In this document: in pieces, positions 38,341 to 46,497 of the stretch
Layout: each line of letters opens with the position of its first letter
How positions within the stretch are numbered: position 1 is the first letter of the stretch
Assembly: GCA_018242525.1 (NCBI GenBank)
Contig: JAFEBS010000059.1
Location: 3,949 to 67,948, forward strand
From: Planctomycetota bacterium
Lineage (GTDB): Bacteria > Planctomycetota > Planctomycetia > Planctomycetales > Planctomycetaceae
Reading direction: 5' to 3'
Length of the DNA stretch: 64,000 nucleotides
Notes under the pieces: model-generated
Database searches by the model: none
What the model was told of the DNA's origin: nothing
What the model saw: only the letters and a program-made list of their open reading frames with translations
Program-made: the position numbers and the translations under genes

Positions 38341-39507
38341 ATGTCTGTAATGTCCCTGCTGATCTGGCTCGCTGCCTGCGGTGCCGACCCGAATCTCATC
38401 GTACCGGAAGAATCCACTTCGGCCGGCGTGCAGGTACTTGGGTATTCCCTGCTGACGGACAACCTTTCGACCGCCCCAACAACGGCCAGCAGTTCCGACG
38501 ACTTGCAGCCGTCGACCGTCCGCGCACAGTCATTCGCGACGGAACGACCGGAATTCGAATTGGCATCACCCGAGCCGCGCGGGTTTCACCGAGACCTGAT
38601 TCAGGACCTGAAGGAAACTTTCAACCCGTTCGGCCGCACCACGGTGCGGGTTCTGCCAGGGTATTACGATCCGTACGGGTGGCAGGGAAGCTACGGGATT
38701 AACGGTTACCAACCCTGGCGACTCGGCTGGAGCACCTTTCACGAAGTCGCCGCACTGCCGGGAGTGTCGGTTTCGGGTGGCGGGGCTTATGGCACCATGA
38801 TGATGTCGGAATGGAATTCCAATCTACGGCTGTCTGAACTGGTCGCACCGGGGATCGTGTTTAACGGAACGGGAAACTTCAACGCTCATTACTGGAGCGG
38901 CCCGGGCGGACCGGACCTGCCAGGACAGGTTGATCAGATCTCCACCGATCTGGAATTGGGATTTTTTAACGACGGCCCCTGGAGTGCCCAGATCGCGTTT
39001 CACCCGCAAATCGTGGATGGTTATGAGTCGAAGCTCAATCGCAATGCGTTCAACTTCGACGGCCGCGCGATCGCGACTTACCTGGCATCGCCCAACTGGA
39101 GTTTTGTCGGCGGAATCGCGGTGTGGGATCGAGTCGACACGATGATCATCCCTTATGGGGGAGCCGTCTGGACCCCTGACAGCCACTGGGAACTGCGGCT
39201 GCTCTTTCCTCGTACAAGAATCAGCTATTACGTTGGTCGCCAGAACGGCAGGGATTTCTGGGTCTACGGAGTCGCGGAATACACGGCAGAAGCGTGGCAG
39301 GCCAACATTGGTGATCCGACGATTGTCGCCGACCGGATCCAATTGACGGACGACCGCCTCTCGATCGGTCTCCGCTGGGACTCGGGCCGACACTCCGCCT
39401 ACATCGAAGCGGGCTACGTCTTCAACCGCCAGGCGAAATTCGCCGGACCAACGCCCAACTTCGACCTCAACAACGGCGCAATGATCCGGGCAGGACTGCG
39501 GTTCTAG
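38341..39507 (+). CDS. Probable outer-membrane beta-barrel protein, planctomycete-specific
   Basis: A 388-residue protein. After a short hydrophobic start (SVMSLLIWLAAC, which also reads as a weak lipobox) and a variable segment, the sequence becomes aromatic- and glycine-rich with alternating hydrophobic strands (for example YGINGYQPWRLGWSTFHEV, AYIEAGYVFNRQAKF). It ends in Phe (MIRAGLRF), as outer-membrane barrels do. It may belong to the DUF6268 group, but that is an impression, not a search. An in-frame stop 15 bases before the ATG fixes the start close to 38341, yet no Shine-Dalgarno is visible. It follows the DUF1552 gene after 183 bp. Function unknown. Confidence 0.6.
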   Translation: MSVMSLLIWLAACGADPNLIVPEESTSAGVQVLGYSLLTDNLSTAPTTASSSDDLQPSTVRAQSFATERPEFELASPEPRGFHRDLIQDLKETFNPFGRTTVRVLPGYYDPYGWQGSYGINGYQPWRLGWSTFHEVAALPGVSVSGGGAYGTMMMSEWNSNLRLSELVAPGIVFNGTGNFNAHYWSGPGGPDLPGQVDQISTDLELGFFNDGPWSAQIAFHPQIVDGYESKLNRNAFNFDGRAIATYLASPNWSFVGGIAVWDRVDTMIIPYGGAVWTPDSHWELRLLFPRTRISYYVGRQNGRDFWVYGVAEYTAEAWQANIGDPTIVADRIQLTDDRLSIGLRWDSGRHSAYIEAGYVFNRQAKFAGPTPNFDLNNGAMIRAGLRF

Positions 39508-39686
39508 CAGTCCGTGGAACAATCGCTCACATCCAGCGAACTCAAACCCCAAAAAACGCGCGTGGCTGGAGTCAAGTCGTCGAGCCCCCAGAAGGTGCGA
39601 GTGATGGATATTGGATTCGCCATCGCTCGTTGTGAGGTCCCAAGATCAAATCATTTCCGCTGAATTAGAAGTTCTTGAGGCGATTG

Positions 39687-39705
39687 GCCCGGAACCGGAC
39701 CGGGC
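39687..39705. terminator. Hairpin between convergent genes
   Basis: GCCCGG / CCGGGC form a perfect 6-bp stem with a 7-base loop, in the 289-bp space between the barrel gene and the arylsulfatase, which converge. It could act as a two-way terminator. Evidence is structural only, and no other feature is seen in this space. Confidence 0.3.
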
Positions 39706-39796
39706 AGTCGATGAAGCGGTTCTGGTCGGCGCAGGTGACCGCACATCCGCTGGCATGAATCCAAGCTCGACCCGGTCAAACCGCGTCACAGGCCAA

Positions 39797-42184
39797 CTAT
39801 TTTGTGTATTCCACGTGCACTTCTTTGATCTTGCCGTTGAACTTGAACGGCGCATCATCGAAATACTCAGGCGACACCGGTGATCCGAGCGTGATGCCGA
39901 TGTCCAGGCAATCGTTGGCGGTGAAACCCAACGGTGCGCTGATCGGAACGGTGCCCGTGGCAACTTCCTGCCCGTTCACCTTGAGGGTGATGTTCAGCGG
40001 ACCTGCCGCCTTCTTCTCGGCGTACTTCGTCACGATCTCGATCTTCGACTTCCCGGCGGCCAGTTTCTCTTTCGCCTTGATCCGAGTGCGCTGAATCTCG
40101 AACAGGTTGTACTCGTAGGTCAGGACGCCATCCTTGACATAGCACGTCAGGCCGCCCGAGAACGCGCCAAGCTTGTAGAGGCAGCCGCTGGCGTTGGCGG
40201 GGATGTCGGCGTCGATGGTGACGACGTTTTCCTTGTTGCCAAGCGCTGGCGCCGCGAATTCTGGCATGCGGGTGATGTCACCCGAGAAGTCCCACTTGGT
40301 GTATGGCGACGATTTTCTCAGGTCGGGACGCATGACGGGAACGAACAGGCCGCCGCCAATCGGAAAGCCGCCGTTCTTGGCGAACTCCATGGTGAAAGTC
40401 TCCTTCATCCTGGCGAGCTTTTCGGGCATCTTGTCGGCCAGGTCATTGGCCTGCGACCAGTCCTCGTTCAGGTTGTACAGTTCCCACTTGTCCCCGTCCG
40501 GGCTCCAGGCGACGCGGCCCTGCTCGTCGAAGAAGCCTTTCGGGAGACCTGGCATCCATGGAATGCGCGGTCCAAAGGTGCCGGCAAACCAGCCGTCATG
40601 ATAGATGCCCCGGCTGCCCATGATCTCGAAATATTGGGTGTGCCGGAATTCCGGGGCTTTGGCATCGTTGAACGTGCTGGCGAAGCTGACGCCGTCGAAC
40701 GGGTCCTGCGGGATGCCGTTGACCACGCTTGGCGGCTTGATGCCAATGGCGTCGTAGATGGTCGGAACCACGTCGATGCAGTGCGAGAACTGGGCGCGCG
40801 GCGTCTTGTCCGGTTTGATCTTCGCGGGCCAACGGACAATCATCGGATTGCGTGTGCCGCCAAAGTGCGCGGCGACGAGCTTCGTGGATTTGTAAGGCGT
40901 GCTGCCCGCCCAGGCCCAGCCGGCGTGATACTGGTTGTCGGCCCTGGGCGAGCCGAGCACGTCGAGACCGCCGAGTTCATTCAGGGCCTTGATATGCTGC
41001 GAAACCGTCGTCGGAATGTTGTTCTGGGCGAGTAGCTCGCTGATGGTGCCGTTCTGGCCTTCCGCGCTGGAACCGTTGTCACCCCAGATGTAGAAGATCA
41101 ATGTGTTGTCGCCGTAGCCCATTCGGTCCACTTCATCCACGACCCGTCCGATGTAGTGATCCACATGTTCGGCATAGCCGGCAGCCACTTCCATCAACCG
41201 TCGTTGGAATGGCTTTTCGTCTTCCGGAATGCTGTCCCATGCGGCGAGCGTTTCGGGACGCGGCGTGAGTTGGGCGTTCTGTGGAATCCAGCCCTTTGCC
41301 TTCGCACGCTGGAATACGCGTTCACGATACGCATCCCAACCGTCATTGAACTTGCCTTTGTACTTATCCGCCCATTCCTTCCGGACGTGGTGCGGACCGT
41401 GGATGGCGCCGGAGGCCCAATACATCAGGAACGGTTTGTCAGGGGTGAACGCCTGATGTTGCTGGAGCCAGGTGATCGCATCGTCGGCGAGATCTTCAGT
41501 CAGGTGATACGGACGTCCGTCCTTGGGCTCGTTGCGAGGCACGACCGTGGTATTGCGCACAAGGTTCGGCTCGTACTGCGACGCCTCACCAGCCAGGAAA
41601 CCGTAGAAATACTCAAAACCATAGCCGGTCGGCCAATGATCGAATGGTCCTGCGGCGGTTGTTTGCTCGGCGGGAGTGTTGTGCCACTTCCCCCACGCAC
41701 CGGTATGATAACCGTAGTTCTTCAACACCTCCCCCACCATCGCGCTGCTCTTCGGTTGGATTCCTGAGTAACCGTCCCAGTCATTCGCCAGTTCGGCGAT
41801 CTGACCGGCACCGATCCGATGATGATTTCTTCCTGCCAACAGTGCAGCACGCGTTGGCGAGCACATGGCTGTGGTGTGAAACCGGTTGTAGGCGATGCCG
41901 CTGCGACTGAGCCGGTCCATCGTGGGAGTGTTTACCTCGCCGCCCAGGGTGCTGGGCAACCCCGGCCCCGCATCGTCCACCAGGAAAATGATGATGTTCG
42001 GCGCGCCTTTGGGCAGATGGCTTTCAGCCGGCTTGGGACTGTGCACCGACTCCTGGATTGTGCGCCCGGCAATACTGCCGGACTTCTTGGGAGCGAAGGG
42101 CAGGACTTCCTGCGCTGCGGACGGCAGCGCAAACACGCTCAGCACAAGGCTGAAGGCGGCGAGCATGGTGTATCGTTTCATCAT
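39797..42184 (-). CDS. Large arylsulfatase, AtsA type
   Basis: A 795-residue sulfatase, longer than the three at 24-29 kb. The signal peptide MLAAFSLVLSVFALPSAA is followed by PNIIIFLVDDAGPGLPS. The formylglycine motif CSPTRAALLAGRNHHRIG is followed by YHTGAWGKWHNTPAEQT, and the family-specific LTEDLADDAITWLQQHQAF and IWGDNGSSAEGQNGTI also appear. The C-terminal 200 residues (LTCYVKDGVLTYEYNLFE, LKVNGQEVATGTVP) form a beta-rich extension typical of the Pseudomonas AtsA-like subgroup. It should hydrolyse aryl or alkyl sulfate esters in the periplasm. It stands alone on the minus strand next to the repeat-rich region, so local acquisition is possible, though its base composition is not obviously foreign. 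Confidence 0.92.
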   Translation of the reverse strand: MMKRYTMLAAFSLVLSVFALPSAAQEVLPFAPKKSGSIAGRTIQESVHSPKPAESHLPKGAPNIIIFLVDDAGPGLPSTLGGEVNTPTMDRLSRSGIAYNRFHTTAMCSPTRAALLAGRNHHRIGAGQIAELANDWDGYSGIQPKSSAMVGEVLKNYGYHTGAWGKWHNTPAEQTTAAGPFDHWPTGYGFEYFYGFLAGEASQYEPNLVRNTTVVPRNEPKDGRPYHLTEDLADDAITWLQQHQAFTPDKPFLMYWASGAIHGPHHVRKEWADKYKGKFNDGWDAYRERVFQRAKAKGWIPQNAQLTPRPETLAAWDSIPEDEKPFQRRLMEVAAGYAEHVDHYIGRVVDEVDRMGYGDNTLIFYIWGDNGSSAEGQNGTISELLAQNNIPTTVSQHIKALNELGGLDVLGSPRADNQYHAGWAWAGSTPYKSTKLVAAHFGGTRNPMIVRWPAKIKPDKTPRAQFSHCIDVVPTIYDAIGIKPPSVVNGIPQDPFDGVSFASTFNDAKAPEFRHTQYFEIMGSRGIYHDGWFAGTFGPRIPWMPGLPKGFFDEQGRVAWSPDGDKWELYNLNEDWSQANDLADKMPEKLARMKETFTMEFAKNGGFPIGGGLFVPVMRPDLRKSSPYTKWDFSGDITRMPEFAAPALGNKENVVTIDADIPANASGCLYKLGAFSGGLTCYVKDGVLTYEYNLFEIQRTRIKAKEKLAAGKSKIEIVTKYAEKKAAGPLNITLKVNGQEVATGTVPISAPLGFTANDCLDIGITLGSPVSPEYFDDAPFKFNGKIKEVHVEYTK

Positions 42185-42518
42185 CGAAGTCCCCTAATCT
42201 TCCGTGCTACTCCCCGAAGCGAGACCGCGGCCACAACGGAGCGACGACAAGTCTGGCAGTTCTTTGTGACTGCACACCAGGAAGGCTAGATTTTGGCCAG
42301 TGTGTTGGGGCGCGTCAAGGGCGTGGAGGGTAGGCCGCAGGGCCATCGCCTTTTGCAACTTGGAGTCCCCACAGCAAAGCGATCATCATGAACGAGCAGT
42401 AGTACCGATCCGTGACGACGACATCGCGCCGATTGAAGGACTTCATCAGCTCCCGTAATAGTGTAGTTTCTCCGGTTTCCTTGCCCAGCTGAACCGCTCA
42501 CGCAGGATGGTCACAACT

Positions 42519-43345
42519 GCGCCCGACGAAACCTTGCCGCCCCCCATTCGCCACGCCCGTTTTCGTGGACCTGCACGTCGTTGGCAAAACGGTGCCCGAC
42601 AGAACCTGACAGCGAATCTCCACGGCGACTGGGATCTGCTTTGCTGGAATCGACTTCCTTCCGAAAGTGGACCTGAACGACCTGACGCCCGGCCTCTGTC
42701 GAGACTGCACATGGTTGTCACAATCGCGCCCGACGAAACCTCGCCACCCGCCCGTTTTCGTGGACCTGCACGTCGTTGGCAAAACGGCGCCCGACGAAAC
42801 CTGACAGCGAATTCCCACGGCGACCGGGATCTGTTTTGCTGGAATCGACTTCCTTCCGAAAGTGGACCTGAACGACCTGACGCCCCGTCCCCCGCCGAGA
42901 CTGCACATGGTTGCCACAAATCTGCCCGACGAAACCTCGCCGCCCCCCAATCGTCACGACCGTTTTCGTGGACCAGCACGTCGTTGGCAAACCGGCGCCC
43001 GACGAAACCTGTCTCTTCGTCGCGGCAAACGGCCCAGGCCCCCAACGGGCTCGGGGTTGAACGACCGTCCTTCGTTGAACCCCGAGCCAACAGTTCTGCC
43101 AGTCTGGCGAATCGGTATCCACACATTCATCGCGAGTTTTCAAAGAGCATCAAAGAGCATCACTGAGCGGTCGCCCGTCGATCACTGTCACAGCCGCGCC
43201 CGACGAAACCTCGCCGTCAGAGCCCAAAGAGATCCGCCAATCGATTGCCACTCCCCCGCCGCCCCGTGATTTCCAGTCTTGCCTCTGCCCCATCTTGTGA
43301 AAACCACATCCCGACGTTGCCAACATCGGGGCGCCCGACGAAACC
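42519..43345 (+). repeat. Eight spaced copies of a 15-mer within a ~200-bp tandem unit
   Basis: GCGCCCGACGAAACC or a close variant starts at 42519, 42592, 42726, 42787, 42922, 42995, 43196 and 43331. The spacings are 73, 134, 61, 135, 73, 201 and 135. The first six sit in about 2.5 tandem copies of a 196-208 bp unit that also shares CTGCACATGGTTG, TTTTCGTGGACCTGCACG and GGAATCGACTTCCTTCCG. The last two have unrelated sequence between them but keep the 135-bp distance. The pattern is intergenic and matches no coding signal. Confidence 0.8.
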
Positions 43346-43789
43346 GGCGGTCTCCCTGCACCATCAAGTCACCGAGGATCACCATCTTCCGATCCTGTTC
43401 ACCACCGGGACTGCAAGTCGCTTCGTCCTGAAACGGCGAGCCTCCGGTCAATCGGATGCACCAGCGTCAGCCGTTGACGGGGCCATCATCACTGGCCTGT
43501 TTATCTCAAGTTTGCGTTGCGATGGTCAATCGCAATTGCAAGAAAACACGGCTCCGTGTCGGTTAAAGTTTTTGCCATTCACCTCCCATTTTCTGGCAGT
43601 TGCTATTGGAGGCCGCCTGCTGCCCCGAAGTCCAGGATCCCGTGACCGCCACGCCAGCCCGATGGCACTGACCGTGTGAGCCGCGAGGCGCTAGCCGCGG
43701 GTGTATTCAGTGCGACGGGTTGCTAAATGGGGTTGCAGTATGTTGGGACGGAATCGCGGAGGGATTCGCAAGTTGGACACGCATCGACG

Positions 43790-43822
43790 AATCCCTCGCT
43801 CGCGCGCGCGTCGGGCTAATGT
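43790..43822 (+). repeat. Dispersed repeat GCGCGTCGGGCTAATGT (copy 3)
   Basis: The longest copy of the family in the window. It begins AATCCCTCGCTCGCGCGCGC and ends GTCGGGCTAATGT. It matches the reverse complement of 25632-25659 and overlaps the shorter motifs at 88-107 and 52325-52344. Confidence 0.6.
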
Positions 43823-43877
43823 CCCAGGTTCACGCAACACTATTTAGCCGCGGGAGTATTCTCAATCGTCCGTCGTT

Positions 43878-43898
43878 GCCGACGCTGCCAGCGTCGGC
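43878..43898. repeat. Perfect palindrome GCCGACGCTGCCAGCGTCGGC
   Basis: Ten-base arms around a single central base are perfectly complementary. One mismatched copy is at 29311-29331, after the third sulfatase. Such palindromes are typical REP-like units. Confidence 0.6.
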
Positions 43899-43999
43899 GT
43901 ATCGGATCTCCGCACGATCCACCGCGCGAAAGTAAACGTCTCACAGAGGCACAAAGCCACAGAGTCAGCAGAAGCAGGAACGGGAGTCACGGGGCGAGC

Positions 44000-44069
44000 G
44001 TAGGACGGACAATCCTGTCCGTCTTCCTCGTCATTTCCCGGTGCGGACGGACAGGATTGTCCGTCCTAC
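44000..44069. repeat. Perfect 24-bp inverted repeat
   Basis: The 24-mer at 44000-44023 (starting GTAGGACGGACAATCC) and its exact reverse complement at 44046-44069 flank a 22-base loop. The stem has no mismatch. The GGACGGACAATCCTGTCCGTCC motif type is common in planctomycete intergenic DNA. It lies immediately left of the decayed transposase. Confidence 0.75.
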
Positions 44070-44082
44070 TACCAATGCCCCA

Positions 44083-44256
44083 ACGTGGAACGCAATGCCG
44101 CAACGTACAAATTGGATCGACCGTCAATGAACCGTTGACCGAAAACCCGTCGGCCTCGATCCGCCGCTGCGCTCAGAGTCGTTCTCCCCACGGAGACGCG
44201 ATCTGGATAGAATCGATTGTGGATCGCCTTGAATCTCATTGCACTTTGCAAAGCAC
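44083..44256 (+). pseudogene. Decayed REP-associated tyrosine transposase
   Basis: Compared with the intact gene at 46552-47268, this fragment keeps ACGTGGAACGCAATGC (44083-44098), which encodes the catalytic-helix region. It then lacks about 115 bp and resumes at AATTGGATCGA (44110) through codons for VNEPLT, IRRCAQ, SPHGD and WIESIVDRL. A 2-base deletion just after 44120 shifts the reading frame between the NWI and VNEP segments. The N-terminal HUH domain is missing. It is a relic of a second RAYT copy. The flanking sequence (a 17-bp tandem repeat TCTGACACCTTTTCCTG at 44324-44357) differs from the inverted repeats of the intact element, so it may belong to another subfamily. Confidence 0.75.
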
Positions 44257-44323
44257 TTGGTCAGATGGAACGAGTGGCTTCACTGCTTCAACTGTGATCG
44301 TGGTAGACCACGAAACAACGGTT

Positions 44324-44357
44324 TCTGACATCTTTTCCTGTCTGACACCTTTTCCTG
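44324..44357 (+). repeat. 17-bp tandem repeat, two copies
   Basis: TCTGACATCTTTTCCTG and TCTGACACCTTTTCCTG follow each other without a gap, about 70 bp after the transposase relic and just before the HEAT-repeat gene. CTTTTCCTGT-type motifs are often found beside RAYT genes, so this may be the decayed end of the old element. Confidence 0.55.
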
Positions 44358-44412
44358 TCCGGACATGTAGAATTGGTCCGGCCCGCACCAGGGCGGTGTG
44401 GAGAGTTCATTG

Positions 44413-46416
44413 ATGGGGTCAGCCATGTTTGTCATCAGGTTCGCCGTTGGTGCTGCAATTCTATCGATGAGTGTCGCGACGATCATCGTCCACGCGGACG
44501 AACTTACCGACGATGATTTCGCGGCGGAACAGATCGCGACAGTGATTGGTCAACTGGATGACACGGATGTCCGGGTACGCGCCGGGGCGATCACGTCTCT
44601 TCAGCGAATTGGTGTTGAAGCACGCGCTGCGATTCCGCGGTTGATCGAATTGCTGGCGGATGAAGACTGGTACCAGGAATTCGTCATCAGGCGCTATGTC
44701 TACGACATGGCATCGGAAGCACTGGTTGCGATGAGCTCCGAAAGTGCGGGGCAGTTGCTGGAACGCTATCCGTTGCAATCCGACCCGGCAAGCCGACGCT
44801 CCATTTTCACGGCGCGACGGATGCGCCACGATGCTCGGGCCTTTCTGCCGGAAATCCAGAAATTGTTTCGAACGGCCACGCGTGCCGATCGGGCAACGTG
44901 GCTGGGGACTTTGGCTGCAATCGATCCCACCGGGCAAACGGCTGTGCCCATCCTGGTGCGATCGTTGCAGGAAGGAATGAACTCGGCAGAGCGTCGCGCG
45001 GCAGCCGAATGGCTCACGCGTGCCGAATCTCTGGAGGGCGTGTACTGGCACGAGCACTCTTCCGCCAGCGACTGGTTCGCGCGGACACTCGAGTCCAACG
45101 CCGTTGCCGATGCCCTGATTCTGGCACTGAAAGACCCCGCTGCAGAAGTCCGGGGGCCGGCTGCGCTGTCCGTTTCCACGTATCCCGAGGTGGCGGCCCG
45201 CGCCGTCCCTGCGTTGATCCGGTTATTGTCCGATCAAGATTGCTATCACGTCATGGTTTCCAATCATCTGGGCGATGTCCGAGCTGTCAGAAGAGATGCC
45301 GTCTTGGCGTTGTCGCGAATGCCTGACTTTGCCGATCAGTCACTCGCAGCCTTCATCCAGATGCTGAAAGCCGATGCCGAATTTGCAAAGACAAGTGAAC
45401 TGGCATTCGCCATTGCGGATCTGACGCAACATACAAAACAGCCGATGAGATACTTGACCGAAATCCAGGAGTGCAGGCATCCCCAGGTCGCCACGATTGC
45501 CCTGGCGCGCCTCGGCCAGGATTCGCGGGAAGCAATTCCCCGATTGGAGAAACTGGCCCGGAGCGGCAGTCAGGACTGGGATCGCGAGGATGCTCAAACT
45601 GCACTCGCGATCATTGACCCCGAAGGCCATCCGGACGCCGTGACATTCGTCCGCGAAAAGCTGCAGGAGGACATGGATTCTGGAGTCCTGGATTTCCTGG
45701 CTGCTGTCGGTCGCAGGGCGTCGTTCGTGTTTCCCTGGCTGCACCAGCGGATTATCGAGAGAGAGCCAGGTAACGCTTTAGACCACCGCATCCTGAAGGT
45801 GCTGGAGGTGATGGGCCCCGACGCCGTCCCGGCTGCCCCGCAGATCCTGAAATGTCTTGAGTCGGACTTGGACTTCTTTCTCTCGGACTACGAGAACACT
45901 CTCGTGAAACTCGGCCCCGGAGTGATCCCGATCCTGATCGATGCCTTGACGTCGGCAGAGCCGTCGACTGACGCGAAGATGTGTTGCCTGCGTGCGCTGG
46001 GGCGGTTGGGATCCGCCGCCTCGAACGCGGTGGATGCCGTTGTTTTGCAGTCCAGGTGTGAGTATCCCCGCTTGCGAGAAACCGCTGCGAACACTCTCGG
46101 AATGATCGCGTCGCATCCGGGCGAGTCGCTGCCCGCACTGGAAAGCCTGTTGTCCGACGCCCGGCCACAGGTCCGCGCTGCGGCCGCAAGCAGTTGCGGG
46201 AAATTCGGACCGGACGCGCGTCGACAGGTTCCACAACTCGTCAACAGACTGTCTGATGACTACCTCGACGTGCGGAGGGCGGCGGCGGTGGGGCTCGGTC
46301 AAATGAGATCGGTTGCGGCAGAGGCCATTCCGAAACTCACGGAACTGTCGCGCGATAAAAACGTCCCGCTTCGGGATGCCGCGATGGACGCTCTCCACCG
46401 GATTCAGGAACGCTGA
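44413..46416 (+). CDS. HEAT-repeat protein, exported
   Basis: A 667-residue protein built of about 12-15 HEAT/PBS-lyase-type helical repeats. Typical units are DTDVRVRAGAITSLQRIG, DPAAEVRGPAALSVSTY and LDVRRAAAVGLGQM. The N-terminus has a signal-like stretch (IRFAVGAAILSMSVATIIV followed by HADE), so it is probably periplasmic or surface-located. HEAT solenoids bind other proteins. No catalytic motif is seen and no partner is obvious. The ATG at 44413 has GGAGAG 8 bases upstream; a GTG at 44398 is less likely. It lies between two RAYT-related sequences and just before an arsenite-pump remnant, but it is itself intact. Confidence 0.85.
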   Translation: MGSAMFVIRFAVGAAILSMSVATIIVHADELTDDDFAAEQIATVIGQLDDTDVRVRAGAITSLQRIGVEARAAIPRLIELLADEDWYQEFVIRRYVYDMASEALVAMSSESAGQLLERYPLQSDPASRRSIFTARRMRHDARAFLPEIQKLFRTATRADRATWLGTLAAIDPTGQTAVPILVRSLQEGMNSAERRAAAEWLTRAESLEGVYWHEHSSASDWFARTLESNAVADALILALKDPAAEVRGPAALSVSTYPEVAARAVPALIRLLSDQDCYHVMVSNHLGDVRAVRRDAVLALSRMPDFADQSLAAFIQMLKADAEFAKTSELAFAIADLTQHTKQPMRYLTEIQECRHPQVATIALARLGQDSREAIPRLEKLARSGSQDWDREDAQTALAIIDPEGHPDAVTFVREKLQEDMDSGVLDFLAAVGRRASFVFPWLHQRIIEREPGNALDHRILKVLEVMGPDAVPAAPQILKCLESDLDFFLSDYENTLVKLGPGVIPILIDALTSAEPSTDAKMCCLRALGRLGSAASNAVDAVVLQSRCEYPRLRETAANTLGMIASHPGESLPALESLLSDARPQVRAAAASSCGKFGPDARRQVPQLVNRLSDDYLDVRRAAAVGLGQMRSVAAEAIPKLTELSRDKNVPLRDAAMDALHRIQER

Positions 46417-46429
46417 TGGTAACCCGCCA

Positions 46430-46495
46430 TCATGCCGCGACGGCAAAGCAGCGACGCTGCAGAAAGAAAGCAACATTGACCAGTCCGATCAGGGA
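46430..46495 (-). pseudogene. Last 22 codons of a second ACR3 arsenite-pump gene
   Basis: Read on the minus strand, this stretch encodes SLIGLVNVAFFLQRRCFAVAA and a TGA stop. The intact ACR3 gene at 49537-50592 ends with PVLIGLVNVAFFLKRRCFASAPG. Where the two align, the amino acids agree except for Lys/Gln and the last few residues. The DNA differs at eight third-codon positions (plus the K/Q change), so this is an old or transferred paralogue, not a fresh duplication. Similarity stops exactly where the inverted repeat of the RAYT element begins (46498). The rest of the gene is not found on the other side of the element. Confidence 0.75.
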
Positions 46496-46497
46496 GA

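Larger units (their letters stand above)
42185..44412. other. Gene-free repeat-rich region
   Basis: About 2.2 kb without a supportable gene. Several long open frames exist on both strands, but they are produced by the GC-rich repeats. Contents in order: an array of the 15-mer GCGCCCGACGAAACC (42519-43345); a strong hairpin at 43048-43088 (GGCTCGGGGTT / AACCCCGAGCC, extended by AACGA / TCGTT); TAGCCGCGGG-type repeats at 43692-43708 and 43845-43861; a GCGCGTCGGGCTA repeat at 43790-43822; a perfect palindrome at 43878-43898; a 24-bp inverted repeat at 44000-44069; a decayed transposase at 44083-44256; and a 17-bp tandem repeat at 44324-44357. Confidence 0.7.

Noticed and set aside
39797..42184. 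The large arylsulfatase as part of the 24-29 kb sulfatase cluster
   Set aside because: It is 10 kb away on the opposite strand and has a different, longer AtsA-type architecture.
42446..43269. Long open reading frames on both strands of the repeat region, over 200 codons
   Set aside because: Both strands and several frames are open because the units are GC-rich and stop-poor. The predicted proteins are Arg/Pro-rich duplications without domain or start-site support.
42519..43345. The regularly spaced 15-mers as a CRISPR array
   Set aside because: The repeats are too short, spacings alternate between about 61-73 and 134-135 bp, the sequence between repeats is itself repeated in the first units, and no cas genes are nearby.
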